A stretch of 64,000 nt of DNA from assembly GCF_001437425.1 (NCBI RefSeq), contig NZ_JQCD01000024.1:366213-430212 (forward strand), given 5' to 3'. Both the position numbers and the translations under genes were made by a program. The notes beneath the pieces are model-generated. The model saw only the letters and a program-made list of their open reading frames with translations. It did no database searches and was not told the DNA's origin. Below are positions 8,642-17,407 of this stretch, piece after piece. Each line of letters opens with the position of its first letter. Positions within the stretch are counted from its first letter, which is position 1. The stretch is from Weissella minor (GTDB lineage: Bacteria > Bacillota > Bacilli > Lactobacillales > Lactobacillaceae).

Positions 8642-10240
8642 ATGTTGAATTTAAAGAGAATCAAACCACTTGTCATCCCGTTAATGATTTGTTTAATTTT
8701 AGTGACGGTTGTTTCAGGTGCTTCCCCAATCTATAAAACCAATCAATGGAATGATACAAATGCAATGCTTACAATGGGAAGAAGTTTATTGCAAGGCACA
8801 ATTCCAATGAAAGACATTGTAGATCAACGCGGCCCAATAATGTATTTTATCTATGCTTTTGCAGCTTTGATAAAATCAAATAGTTTTTTAGGACTGTATA
8901 TTATTGAGTTAATCAATGTCTTTATCATTTATGCCCTATCATTCAAACTAGTGAAGGCGGTAAATGTTGAAACGATGTCGCCATACTGGGTGAGCTTAGT
9001 TGGTCCAGTGGCACTTTTAACGACGTCTGCTTTTTCACAAGGGGGATCTCCAGAAGAATTTGGGTTTGCATCCGTTTTGTATCTACTAGTCGTTCTGGGA
9101 ACGGCCAGGGAAAATGTTACGCATATAAGACCAGGAACATATTATTTGCTTGGATTGAATATGAGCCTGCTTTTCTGGTCTAAATATACACTGGCCGGTA
9201 GTTATGTTTTCTTCTTTTTAACTGTTGGTATACTATTATTATGGAAATTAGATTTTAAGCAATTATTTAAAGTTATTATTTTTTCACTTTTAGGCTTTTT
9301 AACAATCACAGCCCTTGTTTTGTCATTTTATATAGCAGTGCATGGATTAAACGGATTAATTGACTATTACTTTGTTCAAAATTTAACTGGCTATACAACA
9401 CCAGTTTATAATGGATTAGTACAGCAAAATAATATTATTAGCAAAAGTATGTTTATTGCGATCCAAATAGCAAGAATGTTGTGGTCACACTGGATAATCC
9501 TATTAATTATTTTAACTAGTTGGTTTATTTCAATTAAGAATAGTCGTCCAATAATTATCGAAATGGTAACGTTTATCGGAAGTTTGGTATTTATCACAAT
9601 CGGTGCTGCAATTATGCATTATTATGCGTTAATCATAATGTCTTATTTTGCCGTAGCACTAATATTCTTGATTAAATACTTGCCATATGTTGTAGATAAG
9701 AACACAACACAACAAAGTATGTTTACATTTAAGTTTCTGACAGCTTTTTGTATTTTACTTATGCCATTTATCAATAATAGTAATATTTTAAATTATGTGG
9801 TTAGAGGGACAACAACATCTATCAATGGTGAAAACCAATGGAAAGCGCAACGTAAATTTGCGAAAAGAATGCATAAGGGATACGATAAGCCAACCCTGTT
9901 ACAGGTGAACTCTTTAGATGGTGGATTTTACTTGGCGGCTGATATTATACCAACTACTAAATATTTCCACAGATTAAATATGAATTATGATCAATTCCCG
10001 AAGATGTACGATGACCTTCAAGAAAGCTTAGCTACAAAAAAGACCGATTTCGTTGTAGTCAGAGTCAAAAATAATAATTTGGATGAATCAGACAGTAATG
10101 CTATGCTTAAGCGAAAAGCTTTGAGACAGGTTGACGAACATTTACGTCCTGATTTATCTCAAAATTACAAAGTTGTTGATAAAGAACAAGACACATTCAA
10201 CAAGCCAATGTATTATGTATTATTTGAAAAAGTAGATTAA
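8642..10240 (+). CDS. GT-C-like multi-pass membrane protein (putative cell-envelope glycosyltransferase)
   Basis: The 532-residue protein has an N-terminal TM helix, then a hydrophilic loop with NQWNDTNAMLTMGRSLLQG and MKDIVDQRGPIMYF, then about nine further TM helices and a C-terminal extracytoplasmic domain of about 140 residues. An acidic residue in the first loop followed by a D-x-x-D/K-GP motif is characteristic of GT-C fold enzymes that use lipid-linked sugars, so a role in decorating wall polymers is plausible. That role is inference. An SD (GGAG) lies about 8 bases before the ATG. It is monocistronic, with its own promoter and terminator. Confidence 0.6.
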   Translation: MLNLKRIKPLVIPLMICLILVTVVSGASPIYKTNQWNDTNAMLTMGRSLLQGTIPMKDIVDQRGPIMYFIYAFAALIKSNSFLGLYIIELINVFIIYALSFKLVKAVNVETMSPYWVSLVGPVALLTTSAFSQGGSPEEFGFASVLYLLVVLGTARENVTHIRPGTYYLLGLNMSLLFWSKYTLAGSYVFFFLTVGILLLWKLDFKQLFKVIIFSLLGFLTITALVLSFYIAVHGLNGLIDYYFVQNLTGYTTPVYNGLVQQNNIISKSMFIAIQIARMLWSHWIILLIILTSWFISIKNSRPIIIEMVTFIGSLVFITIGAAIMHYYALIIMSYFAVALIFLIKYLPYVVDKNTTQQSMFTFKFLTAFCILLMPFINNSNILNYVVRGTTTSINGENQWKAQRKFAKRMHKGYDKPTLLQVNSLDGGFYLAADIIPTTKYFHRLNMNYDQFPKMYDDLQESLATKKTDFVVVRVKNNNLDESDSNAMLKRKALRQVDEHLRPDLSQNYKVVDKEQDTFNKPMYYVLFEKVD

Positions 10241-10256
10241 CCTGGAACAAGGTAGG

Positions 10257-10287
10257 AAAAGGCTAATGTCAATCATTAGTCTTTTTT
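10257..10287 (+). terminator. Intrinsic terminator
   Basis: AAAAGGCTAATG and CATTAGTCTTTTTT form a 12-bp stem with one G-U pair, followed by a T run, 17 bp after the membrane protein stop. Confidence 0.8.
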
Positions 10288-10406
10288 ATTTTAAAAGCAT
10301 TGGAAAATCATTTTTATTTATTGTGTTCATATAATGAAAAAACACGGATTTTTTGAATGAACTTAATAATACTTTTAAGTACTCTGTATGTTGAAGGGTT
10401 GAGTTC

Positions 10407-10435
10407 TTGATTATTAACTCTCACGGTTGTATACT
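10407..10435 (+). promoter_or_regulatory. Sigma-A promoter for the 131-aa gene and acetyltransferase
   Basis: TTGATT (10407-10412) and TATACT (10430-10435) have a 17-bp spacer, 46 bp before the start of the next gene. Confidence 0.6.
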
Positions 10436-10480
10436 AACAGGAGTATTGTTAAAGTATTAAAGATCTAAGGAGATTCTAAA

Positions 10481-10876
10481 ATGTCAAAGGACGTAGTTAA
10501 AAATACAGTAATTGGTTTATTAGTTGTTGCTTTATTGGGGGCAGTGTACGGAGTGTATCATGAACGCCAAGAAAAATTGAGCATTAATACTGGGACGACA
10601 ACGCAATTGCCACATGGTAAGTACAAAGTTCACAGTTCTTCAAAAGTAAAAAATGCGACAGTTGAAAATAATAAGCTTAAGCTTGATAAAACTGAATACT
10701 ATATGGTCCCTGCAACAAATGGAAAGAATGCCAAAAATCAAAATGTTTTAACAACTCAGAATGTTAAAAATGGAAACACATTCTTGTATTCATTGAAAAA
10801 GAATGGGAATAAGATTGAGTTCCGAGCAATAACTAATGGTGAAACAGGAAAGATTGCTTTTACACTTGAAAAGTAA
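10481..10876 (+). CDS. Small membrane-anchored exported protein, function unknown
   Basis: I do not recognise the family. The 131-residue product has one N-terminal hydrophobic helix (about residues 9-26, VIGLLVVALLGAVYGVY) without a lipobox Cys, then a Lys/Asn/Thr-rich, beta-strand-like domain expected outside the membrane. AAGGAG precedes the ATG by 8 bases. The acetyltransferase gene follows 42 bp later with no terminator between, suggesting one transcript and a cell-envelope role, which is inference only. Confidence 0.6.
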   Translation: MSKDVVKNTVIGLLVVALLGAVYGVYHERQEKLSINTGTTTQLPHGKYKVHSSSKVKNATVENNKLKLDKTEYYMVPATNGKNAKNQNVLTTQNVKNGNTFLYSLKKNGNKIEFRAITNGETGKIAFTLEK

Positions 10877-10918
10877 ACTGACAAGTTATTTGTAGTCTTG
10901 CAAAGGAAGGATTAGTCG

Positions 10919-11743
10919 ATGACTAGCATAATTAATGGTGTCACTTTTTTTACGGATGGTTTAACAACTTCAATGTCTCATCAGCGTGCAAATTTTAAGT
11001 TTACCGAGGAAAATGAGCGCATCTTGAAGGAACATCATATCTATACGGCACCACGAAATAAAACAAACATTCAACGTTTTAAACGAAATGGTGTGTTCCA
11101 AATGGGGGTCAACAGCATTGTCGAGCCATATTCAATGGTTCTCCAAGGAAATTGGTTCATGTCAATTGGCGCATTTACCTCAACAAATAGTTCATTACCA
11201 GTGAATTCAGTAGTTGGTCGCTATTCTTCAATTGCGCATAACGTGACTAGAATGTTTGGAAATCACCCGGTTGATCGTTTTACAACTTCAATGTTAACTT
11301 ATGATAGTCAAGTGACAGCATTTAATGATTACTTGGCGGAAAATGATGTTTCATTTGATTTGGTAGAAAATCCGAACAAAAATAGCAGTCCAATTGTAAT
11401 TGGAAATGACGTTTGGGTTGGACAAGATGTTCGTTTTGTGTCGACTGGTGTAACAGTTGGAGATGGCGCTATTATTGCTGCTGGATCTCTTGTTACTAAA
11501 GATGTTCCACCATATGCTGTGGTTGGCGGTGTTCCAGCGAAAGTTATTAAATATCGATTCCCAGAAAAAGATATTGAAAAGTTAATGGAACTTAAGTGGT
11601 GGCAATATGGTTTTGCTGATTTTGATACGATTCGATTTGATGATCCAATTGACGTGTTTATTGAGAAAATCGAAGAAAAGGTTGCTAACAACGAATTAGA
11701 ACCATATAAACCAAAAGTACTAACATATAAAGATTTGGTTTAA
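10919..11743 (+). CDS. Hexapeptide-repeat (LbH) O-acetyltransferase, CatB/Xat-like
   Basis: The 274-residue protein has a left-handed beta-helix region at about residues 65-205, ending in the typical DVWVGQDVRFVSTGVTVGDG, IIAAGSLVTKDVPPYAVVGG and PAKVIKYRF steps. Members transfer acetyl groups from acetyl-CoA to sugars or antibiotics; next to envelope genes, O-acetylation of a surface glycan is more likely than drug resistance. AAAGGAAGG precedes the ATG. A strong terminator follows. Confidence 0.75.
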   Translation: MTSIINGVTFFTDGLTTSMSHQRANFKFTEENERILKEHHIYTAPRNKTNIQRFKRNGVFQMGVNSIVEPYSMVLQGNWFMSIGAFTSTNSSLPVNSVVGRYSSIAHNVTRMFGNHPVDRFTTSMLTYDSQVTAFNDYLAENDVSFDLVENPNKNSSPIVIGNDVWVGQDVRFVSTGVTVGDGAIIAAGSLVTKDVPPYAVVGGVPAKVIKYRFPEKDIEKLMELKWWQYGFADFDTIRFDDPIDVFIEKIEEKVANNELEPYKPKVLTYKDLV

Positions 11744-11755
11744 CTTTATTTAATT

Positions 11756-11796
11756 AAAAATCCCATTCCAATCGATAAATTGGAATGGGATTTTTT
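11756..11796. terminator. Strong intrinsic terminator
   Basis: AAAAATCCCATTCCAAT and ATTGGAATGGGATTTTT form a 17-bp perfect stem with a 6-base loop, directly after the acetyltransferase. Confidence 0.9.
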
Positions 11797-12094
11797 GATT
11801 TCATATGTAAATAGATAAGTAGACATTAAAGACCGGATTTGTGCTAATAGAAAAGTGAAAACACCGATATGACAGAGGTTTTTGTCAGGATATCTAAAAT
11901 GCCTCTAAAAGAGGGGATACAAAAAAATGGGGAGAAAGATCTGTAGAAGAAGGAGTCGTATGTACCAATTTTTTGAATATGATTGATACAGCAATCAATG
12001 AATTGAGGTCACTAATGGAAACAGAACAAGCAATGTGACACGTGACAATTGTTGAACTTTGCATTTATGTTTGTAATTAATAAGCGATAGAGGC
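11797..12094 (+). other. Gene-free stretch with a possible coding relic
   Basis: No intact gene is visible. One frame is open from about 11896 to 12038 and reads as ordinary protein (GERSVEEGVVCTNF then LNMIDTAINELRSLM, ending in TGA). It has no start codon or SD at its left end and a stop just upstream. It looks like the 3' remnant of a lost gene; I cannot name the family. Confidence 0.3.
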
Positions 12095-12135
12095 TAAAAA
12101 AGGACGCTACGTATTTTCCGTAACGTCCTTTTTTA
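12095..12135 (-). terminator. Terminator of the 488-aa glycosyltransferase gene
   Basis: GGACG-TTACG and CGTA-GCGTCC arms with one mismatch are followed by a T6 run on the minus strand, directly after the gene's stop codon. Confidence 0.75.
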
Positions 12136-13602
12136 TTAGTTTAAAATGTTATGCCACTTACTCATAATATTGTCAGGGTTATACATAGCAGTAATATCTT
12201 TTCGTGCTTGCAGTCCCATCTTTTCAAGTTGGTCAGGAGTATTTAGAGCCTTTACAATTTGAATAGCCATAGCGTTAATATCACCATCATCAATTAAGTA
12301 ACTGTTTTGTTGATCATTGATAAAGTCGGAAGGACCATATTGGATGTCAAAAGCGACAACTGGAACCTTTTGTTCCATTGCTTCAATCATACTCAATCCT
12401 TGACCCTCGTAATGACTTGCTGAAATAACTAAGTCAAAATCTTGTAGCGTCTTAATCGGATTAGAAGTATATCCTTTAAGAGTAACTGAATTTTCAAGAT
12501 GCAGTTTTTTAATTTTTGCTGCAGTTGGATCCAAGTAGTTACCGCTACCATATAGATGGAATTGGATTGTAGGGTCTAAGTCACTCACAATCTTTGCAAC
12601 ATCAAGCATCCGATCGAAACCTTTTTCCTTGCTAAATCTTGAGATAGTTCCAACAACTTTTGATCCGTAAGTGTGATCTGGTTCACTGTTTAATGTGATG
12701 AAATTTGGAATGGTGTAGATATTTTGGATATTAAAATCTCTTTGGATATCTTGTTTCTGACCCTCAGTTAGCGTAATAACACCATCGATTTTGTCGGCAT
12801 TATCCAAAATGAATTTTAAGTCTGGTTTGAATGTTTTAGTATCAGCCCAGTTCTCGAAATGACGAGCATGTAGCACTGCAAATAATTTAACGTTTTTATT
12901 TTCTAAACCAAGAATCTTTCGGAAACTTCCTGGTCCATCACAGATGATACTTGTTTCGTCGTCGACGATGTCATTTAAAAAGTATTGAGACAGTTCGATA
13001 TTATTTGCAAAATGCTTATTACGAGATAATACGAAGCAACTACCAATAGTTCCTGTTTTAGCATTACATTGGCGAGAAAGATATGGATGTCCTTCAGCAT
13101 TAAAGAAAACTTCGTAATGTTTCTTATTGTTTTCGTTGAAATATTCAATATGACTAACTAAGCCATTGATGAAATGAATTCGTTTTGATCGCTTCGCATT
13201 ATTCATTTCATCAATTATCTTAATATGATTACCTTCAAAACGAACATAACATGCATAATTTCCAGTATCTTTGTCAAAGAAACGAGCCGTATTATCTTTA
13301 GGGATTTTAATGTAAGTTTCTAATGTTTGAAGATATGAATCTTCTGTTTGATTATCATTGATTGTCCCAGTAAGTGAATCTTGATCAAAATATTGGAACA
13401 TATTAATCATATTTGTGCGCTCATCCATTTTGTTTTTTTTCAGAGTCGCGATAATTTCTGGATAGTCAGGATTGTAATCGAGGGTAACTAGGTCACCTTG
13501 TATATTATGGTTGTAGAAATAGTGACTACGTACCAGCATGGCAGATGTCATGCCACCTTTTCCCAAAGCAATTCCATGAACTAACATATACACTTTTTTC
13601 AT
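12136..13602 (-). CDS. GT4 glycosyltransferase, TagE/GtfA-like
   Basis: The 488-residue cytosolic enzyme begins MKKVYMLVHGIALGKGGMTSAM (GGMT nucleotide-sugar loop) and ends with a GT-B Rossmann domain containing VGTISRFSKEKGFDRM, VTLKGYTSNP and the E-x7-E motif EGQGLSMIEAM. About 200 residues of beta-rich insertion lie between, as in poly(glycerol-phosphate) alpha-glucosyltransferases (TagE/TarM) and GtfA of the serine-rich adhesin glycosylation system. It probably glycosylates teichoic acid or a surface protein. A paralogue lies at 25818-27293. The substrate is inference. Confidence 0.75.
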   Translation of the reverse strand: MKKVYMLVHGIALGKGGMTSAMLVRSHYFYNHNIQGDLVTLDYNPDYPEIIATLKKNKMDERTNMINMFQYFDQDSLTGTINDNQTEDSYLQTLETYIKIPKDNTARFFDKDTGNYACYVRFEGNHIKIIDEMNNAKRSKRIHFINGLVSHIEYFNENNKKHYEVFFNAEGHPYLSRQCNAKTGTIGSCFVLSRNKHFANNIELSQYFLNDIVDDETSIICDGPGSFRKILGLENKNVKLFAVLHARHFENWADTKTFKPDLKFILDNADKIDGVITLTEGQKQDIQRDFNIQNIYTIPNFITLNSEPDHTYGSKVVGTISRFSKEKGFDRMLDVAKIVSDLDPTIQFHLYGSGNYLDPTAAKIKKLHLENSVTLKGYTSNPIKTLQDFDLVISASHYEGQGLSMIEAMEQKVPVVAFDIQYGPSDFINDQQNSYLIDDGDINAMAIQIVKALNTPDQLEKMGLQARKDITAMYNPDNIMSKWHNILN

Positions 13603-14377
13603 ATCTCTAAAATTATCCCCTTTATTACGTCTCTAATATGTGTTTTCAGACGTTATAGTATTATTTAACGGCGTCTGAAATTTATTCTTTTACAAGAAAT
13701 ACACAGTAATAACTATAAAATTAACTTATGTACACATAAATGATTGACATAAGTTGTTCTAATGATTTATTTATATAAAAACCACTAGTTTATATACTCT
13801 TAATCTATTATATACTTTTAATCATTCTAATCAATAGAAAGCTGTTATATGAATAGGTTTTTAAAATAATTTATATTGATAAAAATTTTTTCTAGTTTGA
13901 CCATTATTGTACGTATAAATGTATCTTAAATCATATACGAAATAGGCTAGGTAACTATATGAATCTAGGAGTGTATAGAATGAGAAATTTAAGGGAACAC
14001 GTGACGCTGATTAGAGAAAGAGTCTGCAGTTGAAGAGAGTAATGCTTTCATTTTAGAAAAACAAGATGATGGTGGTGCGGTCGTACATATGCAAAATTGA
14101 TTCAAGAGTACGTGACGCAACCAGTGTATAATCAACAAAAGGGGCTACATTAGGAAAAAGGAATAGATTCGTGGTGGAGTGGGTATAAAATCGAAAATTA
14201 TCAATTGTTGATGAATGAACACATACATGGTCATGAAACTATACAAAATAAGAAGCAATGTTTAAATTTCTTGATTGTTGTTGTAAAACAGTTTTTGGTA
14301 TATTTTATTTAGTTGCGTACAATATATAATATATATTGTAGGATTGTATTTAAAAGTCATAAAGAGGTTCGAATAAG
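13603..14377 (+). other. 775-bp AT-rich gap with decayed coding sequence
   Basis: There is no intact gene. The left half (to about 13970) is very AT-rich and unremarkable. On the + strand from about 14014 to 14275, successive frames read as plausible protein: EKESAVEESNAFILEKQDD, then after a shift KLIQEYVTQPVYNQQKGLH, a TAG, then EKGIDSWWSGYKIENYQLLM. This is what a gene with one frameshift and an in-frame stop looks like. I could not assign a family. The right end carries a palindrome before the Crp/Fnr gene. Confidence 0.35.
14318..14340 (+). promoter_or_regulatory. Palindrome upstream of the Crp/Fnr-family gene
   Basis: TACAATATAT and ATATATTGTA form perfect 10-bp arms around AAT, 37 bp before the start codon. 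A TATAAT (14325-14330) lies within it. Autoregulation by the downstream protein is a guess. Confidence 0.45.
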
Positions 14378-14947
14378 ATGCCAAATACATTTTTTGATTT
14401 AATTGAGGATAGTAATCTCAAATTTTCAGATATTAAGCAGTATTGTACAAAAAAATCAGTAAAATCTCATGAAATTTTACTAAATGAAGGTGATGTTGCA
14501 AACGCATGCTTTATTGTTGAAAAAGGCATTCTTCGATTATGGAATAACTACGAGGGGAAAGACATAACGGTACAGTTCTTTTTTGAAGGGCAAGGGGTTA
14601 GTTCTTTTGAAAGTTTATATTTAAATGAACCAAGTAAATTTTCAATCGATGCTTTAGAAGATAGTAACGTTTATGTACTTAATAAAGCAAATTTAAATCT
14701 ATTAATTACACAATACCCAGAAATTGAAAATTTGATTACCAAACAAATCGCTCATCGGTTTATTGCCTACACAAATTATTTTCTATCTCGAATTAAAGAT
14801 AAGCCAGAAGATAGATATAAAGCACTAATTCAAGTCGAAGGAGACAATATGAGACGTGTTCCGGATCATTATATTGCTTCTTATTTAGGTATAACATCTG
14901 TTTCGCTGAGTAGAATAAAAAAAAGAATTTATGATTCAAAACGTTAA
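14378..14947 (+). CDS. Crp/Fnr-family transcriptional regulator
   Basis: The 189-residue protein has a cyclic-nucleotide-binding fold (about residues 8-115, with LLNEGDVANACFIVEKGILRLW) and a short C-terminal helix-turn-helix containing VPDHYIASYLGITSVSLSRIKKRI. No Fe-S cysteine cluster like that of FNR is visible. The two cysteines (C22 and about C49) leave redox sensing possible but unproven. AAAGAGG precedes the ATG. The next gene encodes a flavodoxin-fold oxidoreductase 82 bp downstream, its likely target or operon partner. Confidence 0.8.
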   Translation: MPNTFFDLIEDSNLKFSDIKQYCTKKSVKSHEILLNEGDVANACFIVEKGILRLWNNYEGKDITVQFFFEGQGVSSFESLYLNEPSKFSIDALEDSNVYVLNKANLNLLITQYPEIENLITKQIAHRFIAYTNYFLSRIKDKPEDRYKALIQVEGDNMRRVPDHYIASYLGITSVSLSRIKKRIYDSKR

Positions 14948-15029
14948 CATATGTTAATGCCCCATAATTGATTTGCTTCTAAACTATATTTATCGAGTAA
15001 GAGATAAATATATTCGGAGGAATTTAATT

Positions 15030-15611
15030 ATGAAATTTGTAGTTGTTTATAACCATCCATATGATGGAAGCTTTTGTCATGGAATCTTAGAAGCCCTAAA
15101 AGAGAGTATACAAAAAAGTGGTAATGAAATTGATATTATTGATTTAGATAAGGATAACTTTAATCCTGTTATGTCGTCTCAAGATTTACAAGCATTTACT
15201 AAGCATGAAATGGTTGATGAACAGTCAAAACAGTATGTAGAAAGAATAAAACAAGCTGATCATTTAGTATTTATTTTCCCAATTTGGTGGGAACTCATGC
15301 CAGCTATGACTAAAGGTTTTATTGATAAAGTGATTTTCCCTGGTTCTACTTTCAACTATACAAAATCAGGCTACTTTATGGATGCTACATTAGATAATTT
15401 GAAATCAACGACTGTCATCACGACAATGAATACACCAAAACCTATCTATAGTTTAATTTATGGGAATGCTATTAAGAAGGCTCTTATAAAAGGAACGTTA
15501 AAGAAAAGTGGACTTAAGAATGTTAAGTGGAAGAGTTTTAACATGGTTAAAAATAGTAAACCTGAAAAACGGCAAACTTGGCTTAATCAAATTACTCACT
15601 TATTTCAATAA
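15030..15611 (+). CDS. NAD(P)H-dependent quinone-reductase-like oxidoreductase (flavodoxin-2 fold)
   Basis: The 193-residue enzyme begins MKFVVVYNHPYDGSFCHGIL (FMN/FAD phosphate loop) and has FPIWWELMPAMTKGFIDKV, the hallmark of the MdaB/NQO1-like family that reduces quinones or other electrophiles by two electrons. ATG 15030 has CGGAGG 9 bases upstream. A paralogue sharing the FPIWWE-MPAMTKGF motif is encoded at 30431-31030. Pairing with the Crp/Fnr gene suggests a redox-stress unit. Confidence 0.8.
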   Translation: MKFVVVYNHPYDGSFCHGILEALKESIQKSGNEIDIIDLDKDNFNPVMSSQDLQAFTKHEMVDEQSKQYVERIKQADHLVFIFPIWWELMPAMTKGFIDKVIFPGSTFNYTKSGYFMDATLDNLKSTTVITTMNTPKPIYSLIYGNAIKKALIKGTLKKSGLKNVKWKSFNMVKNSKPEKRQTWLNQITHLFQ

Positions 15612-15640
15612 AAAAAGTTCTAATATTTAGGAGGTTATTC

Positions 15641-15799
15641 ATGTTTATTTTACTTAGCTTAATGATTATTTTTTTGATTTATGGTTGTGGTTTCATATAT
15701 ATATTTTATATATTTGTTTCAAATGAAAAATCAGAAAAAGTAACAGACTATGAATTTTTAATCCATAGTCTGTTGTTTTTTATCCAGTTTAAATTTTAA
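15641..15799 (+). CDS. Putative 52-residue membrane peptide
   Basis: An ATG with a perfect AGGAGG 6 bases upstream opens 52 codons. The first 25 are almost all hydrophobic (MFILLSLMIIFLIYGCG then FIYIFYIFV), followed by a polar tail. It lies 29 bp after the oxidoreductase stop. A strong terminator hairpin lies inside its 3' half, so either the ORF is real and ends the operon in an unusual way, or the true product is shorter. I know no family for it. Confidence 0.45.
   Translation: MFILLSLMIIFLIYGCGFIYIFYIFVSNEKSEKVTDYEFLIHSLLFFIQFKF
15742..15780 (+). terminator. Intrinsic terminator inside or after the 52-codon ORF
   Basis: AACAGACTATG and CATAGTCTGTT form an 11-bp perfect stem followed by GTTTTTT. 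It ends the Crp/Fnr-oxidoreductase transcript. Confidence 0.75.
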
Positions 15800-16404
15800 A
15801 GCAATTCATGATTGATGGTAAAATTATCACCACCATGCAACTAACGATAATATATATTATGTAAACTAGAATAAAGAAGAAATAGTAAGTGAAATTGTAT
15901 AACCCCTTTTCAATGTTTTTTAAACCTTATTCATTTTAAAAAAAGTTGAAGCAGTCGCGCTAAAAAAATGTAAAACATTCTCTGCGCTTAGTTGCACTGT
16001 TAACTTAGAACTTGATGACTCCTTCAAATACATTGTTGAATATTAGTAATCGCAGCAACGTTAAAACCACAATTGTTATCTTTAAATAACTTCAGACAAA
16101 AAACTGTCTAAGTAGCTATATATCAGTTACTTAGACAGTTTTGAGTATTAAACAGTTTGTGTTTTGTGCTTATTATTCATGTATCGTATACGTGCTAAAC
16201 ATGCTTTATGATAAGCTTTATCCCATCTAATTGTGTTCTAGCTAAATAGCTACTTAGACGCTATTAGATGTGCTAATAATACCTATAAAATGACTCACTA
16301 CTGAATCCACCCATTGTAATTGAATCTTGACCGGACTAGCCATAAATGCGTCAAAATCTGTTATTCAATCCATAGTTTTTGCGATTAGCTTGTGTGATTA
16401 TCAA
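15800..16404 (-). other. 650-bp gap with a minus-strand gene relic
   Basis: There is no intact gene. On the minus strand, 16236 to 16148 reads as a convincing C-terminus (TIRWDKAYHKACLARIRY then MNNKHKTQTV and TAA) but is preceded by several in-frame stops. Its own terminator hairpin follows (16142-16100). This suggests a decayed gene whose tail and terminator survive. The remainder shows nothing I can interpret. Confidence 0.35.
16100..16142 (-). terminator. Orphan terminator hairpin
   Basis: AAAACTGTCTAAGTA and TACTTAGACAGTTTT form a perfect 15-bp stem with a 13-base loop. On the minus strand it directly follows the relic C-terminus ending at 16148 and ends in TTTTTT. Confidence 0.65.
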
Positions 16405-16441
16405 AAAAATAAAAAACACCAGGACATTGATCCTAGCGCTT
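16405..16441 (-). terminator. Terminator of the kgu-like operon
   Basis: On the minus strand GCGCTAGGA and TCCTGGTGT pair with G-U wobbles around a 6-base loop, followed by TTTTTTATTTTT. Confidence 0.6.
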
Positions 16442-16450
16442 TTACATATT

Positions 16451-17392
16451 TTACAACTTATTAACTTTGTACTTTGGTTCTTCACCATTCAAGATGCTTA
16501 CAATATCGTTTGAAGCATCAATAGCCATACGGCTCTTTGTTTCAACAGTATTTGAAGCGATATGTGGTGTAAGAAGGACATTTTCTAATCCAACTAATGG
16601 GTTGGTTATTGGAAGTGGTTCTTCTTCAAAGACATCTAAGGCAGCCCCCGCAATGTCATGATTCTTTAGTGCATTAACTAGGTCTTCTTCAACTAAAATA
16701 CTTCCACGAGCCATATTAATCAAGTAAGCATCAACTTTCATCATATCAAATTCTGCTTTACCAATTGAATGTTCGGTTGCCGGAATAGCAGGTAAATGAA
16801 CCATGATATAATCGGCGTTCTTAAATAAGTAATCACGTTCAACAAGTTTTACATTTTCTGTTTCTTTAGCAAAAGGATCAACGGCAATAATATTCACACC
16901 AAAACCAGAAAGTTTTTGTGCAACCTCTTGACCAATACGGCCAAATCCTAAGATACCAACAGTCTTTCCGTATACATCACGTCCAAGGTGTGTCTTACGA
17001 TAATTCCAATTTCCTTCATTTAAAGCTTTTGAATCTTGATAAATATTTTTACTAATCGTTAGTAATTCAGTAACAGCAGTTTCGGCAACAGACCCAGATA
17101 ATGCTGTTGGTGTATTAACAACTTGAATACCACGTTTAGTTGCAGCATCAATATCGACTGAGTCATAACCAACACCATTCCGTGCAATAACCTTCAAGTT
17201 AGGCATACTATCCATAATTTCGGCATCAAATTTCTGAGTACCAATAATAACAGCACTTGCATCGGCCCCTTCTGTCATCATTAACTCACGTGCACGCCCG
17301 TTTCCAACAACAACTTTAAGATTTGCGGCTTCTAAGATTTGTTTTCCATCTGCTGGAATATCATCTGGTAAATATACAACTTGTTCTGACAT
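16451..17392 (-). CDS. D-isomer 2-hydroxyacid dehydrogenase, KguD-like (putative 2-keto-6-phosphogluconate reductase)
   Basis: The 313-residue protein has the NAD(P)-binding loop GILGFGRIGQEVA near residue 144 and the catalytic Arg in NMARGSIL, the Glu in VFEEEPLP and the His in LTPHIAS, in order. In Pseudomonas, KguD of this family reduces 2-keto-6-phosphogluconate to 6-phosphogluconate. Here it is the last gene of an operon also holding KguK-like and KguE-like genes, 15 bp after the kinase. GGAGAAAA precedes the ATG. Phosphoglycerate dehydrogenase-type activity is the alternative; context favours the ketogluconate role. Confidence 0.65.
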   Translation of the reverse strand: MSEQVVYLPDDIPADGKQILEAANLKVVVGNGRARELMMTEGADASAVIIGTQKFDAEIMDSMPNLKVIARNGVGYDSVDIDAATKRGIQVVNTPTALSGSVAETAVTELLTISKNIYQDSKALNEGNWNYRKTHLGRDVYGKTVGILGFGRIGQEVAQKLSGFGVNIIAVDPFAKETENVKLVERDYLFKNADYIMVHLPAIPATEHSIGKAEFDMMKVDAYLINMARGSILVEEDLVNALKNHDIAGAALDVFEEEPLPITNPLVGLENVLLTPHIASNTVETKSRMAIDASNDIVSILNGEEPKYKVNKL

Positions 17393-17407
17393 AATTTGTT
17401 TTCTCCT

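Noticed and set aside
16148..16236. Minus-strand frame read as a real small gene
   Set aside because: There is no start codon with SD and there are in-frame stops directly upstream; kept only as a relic.
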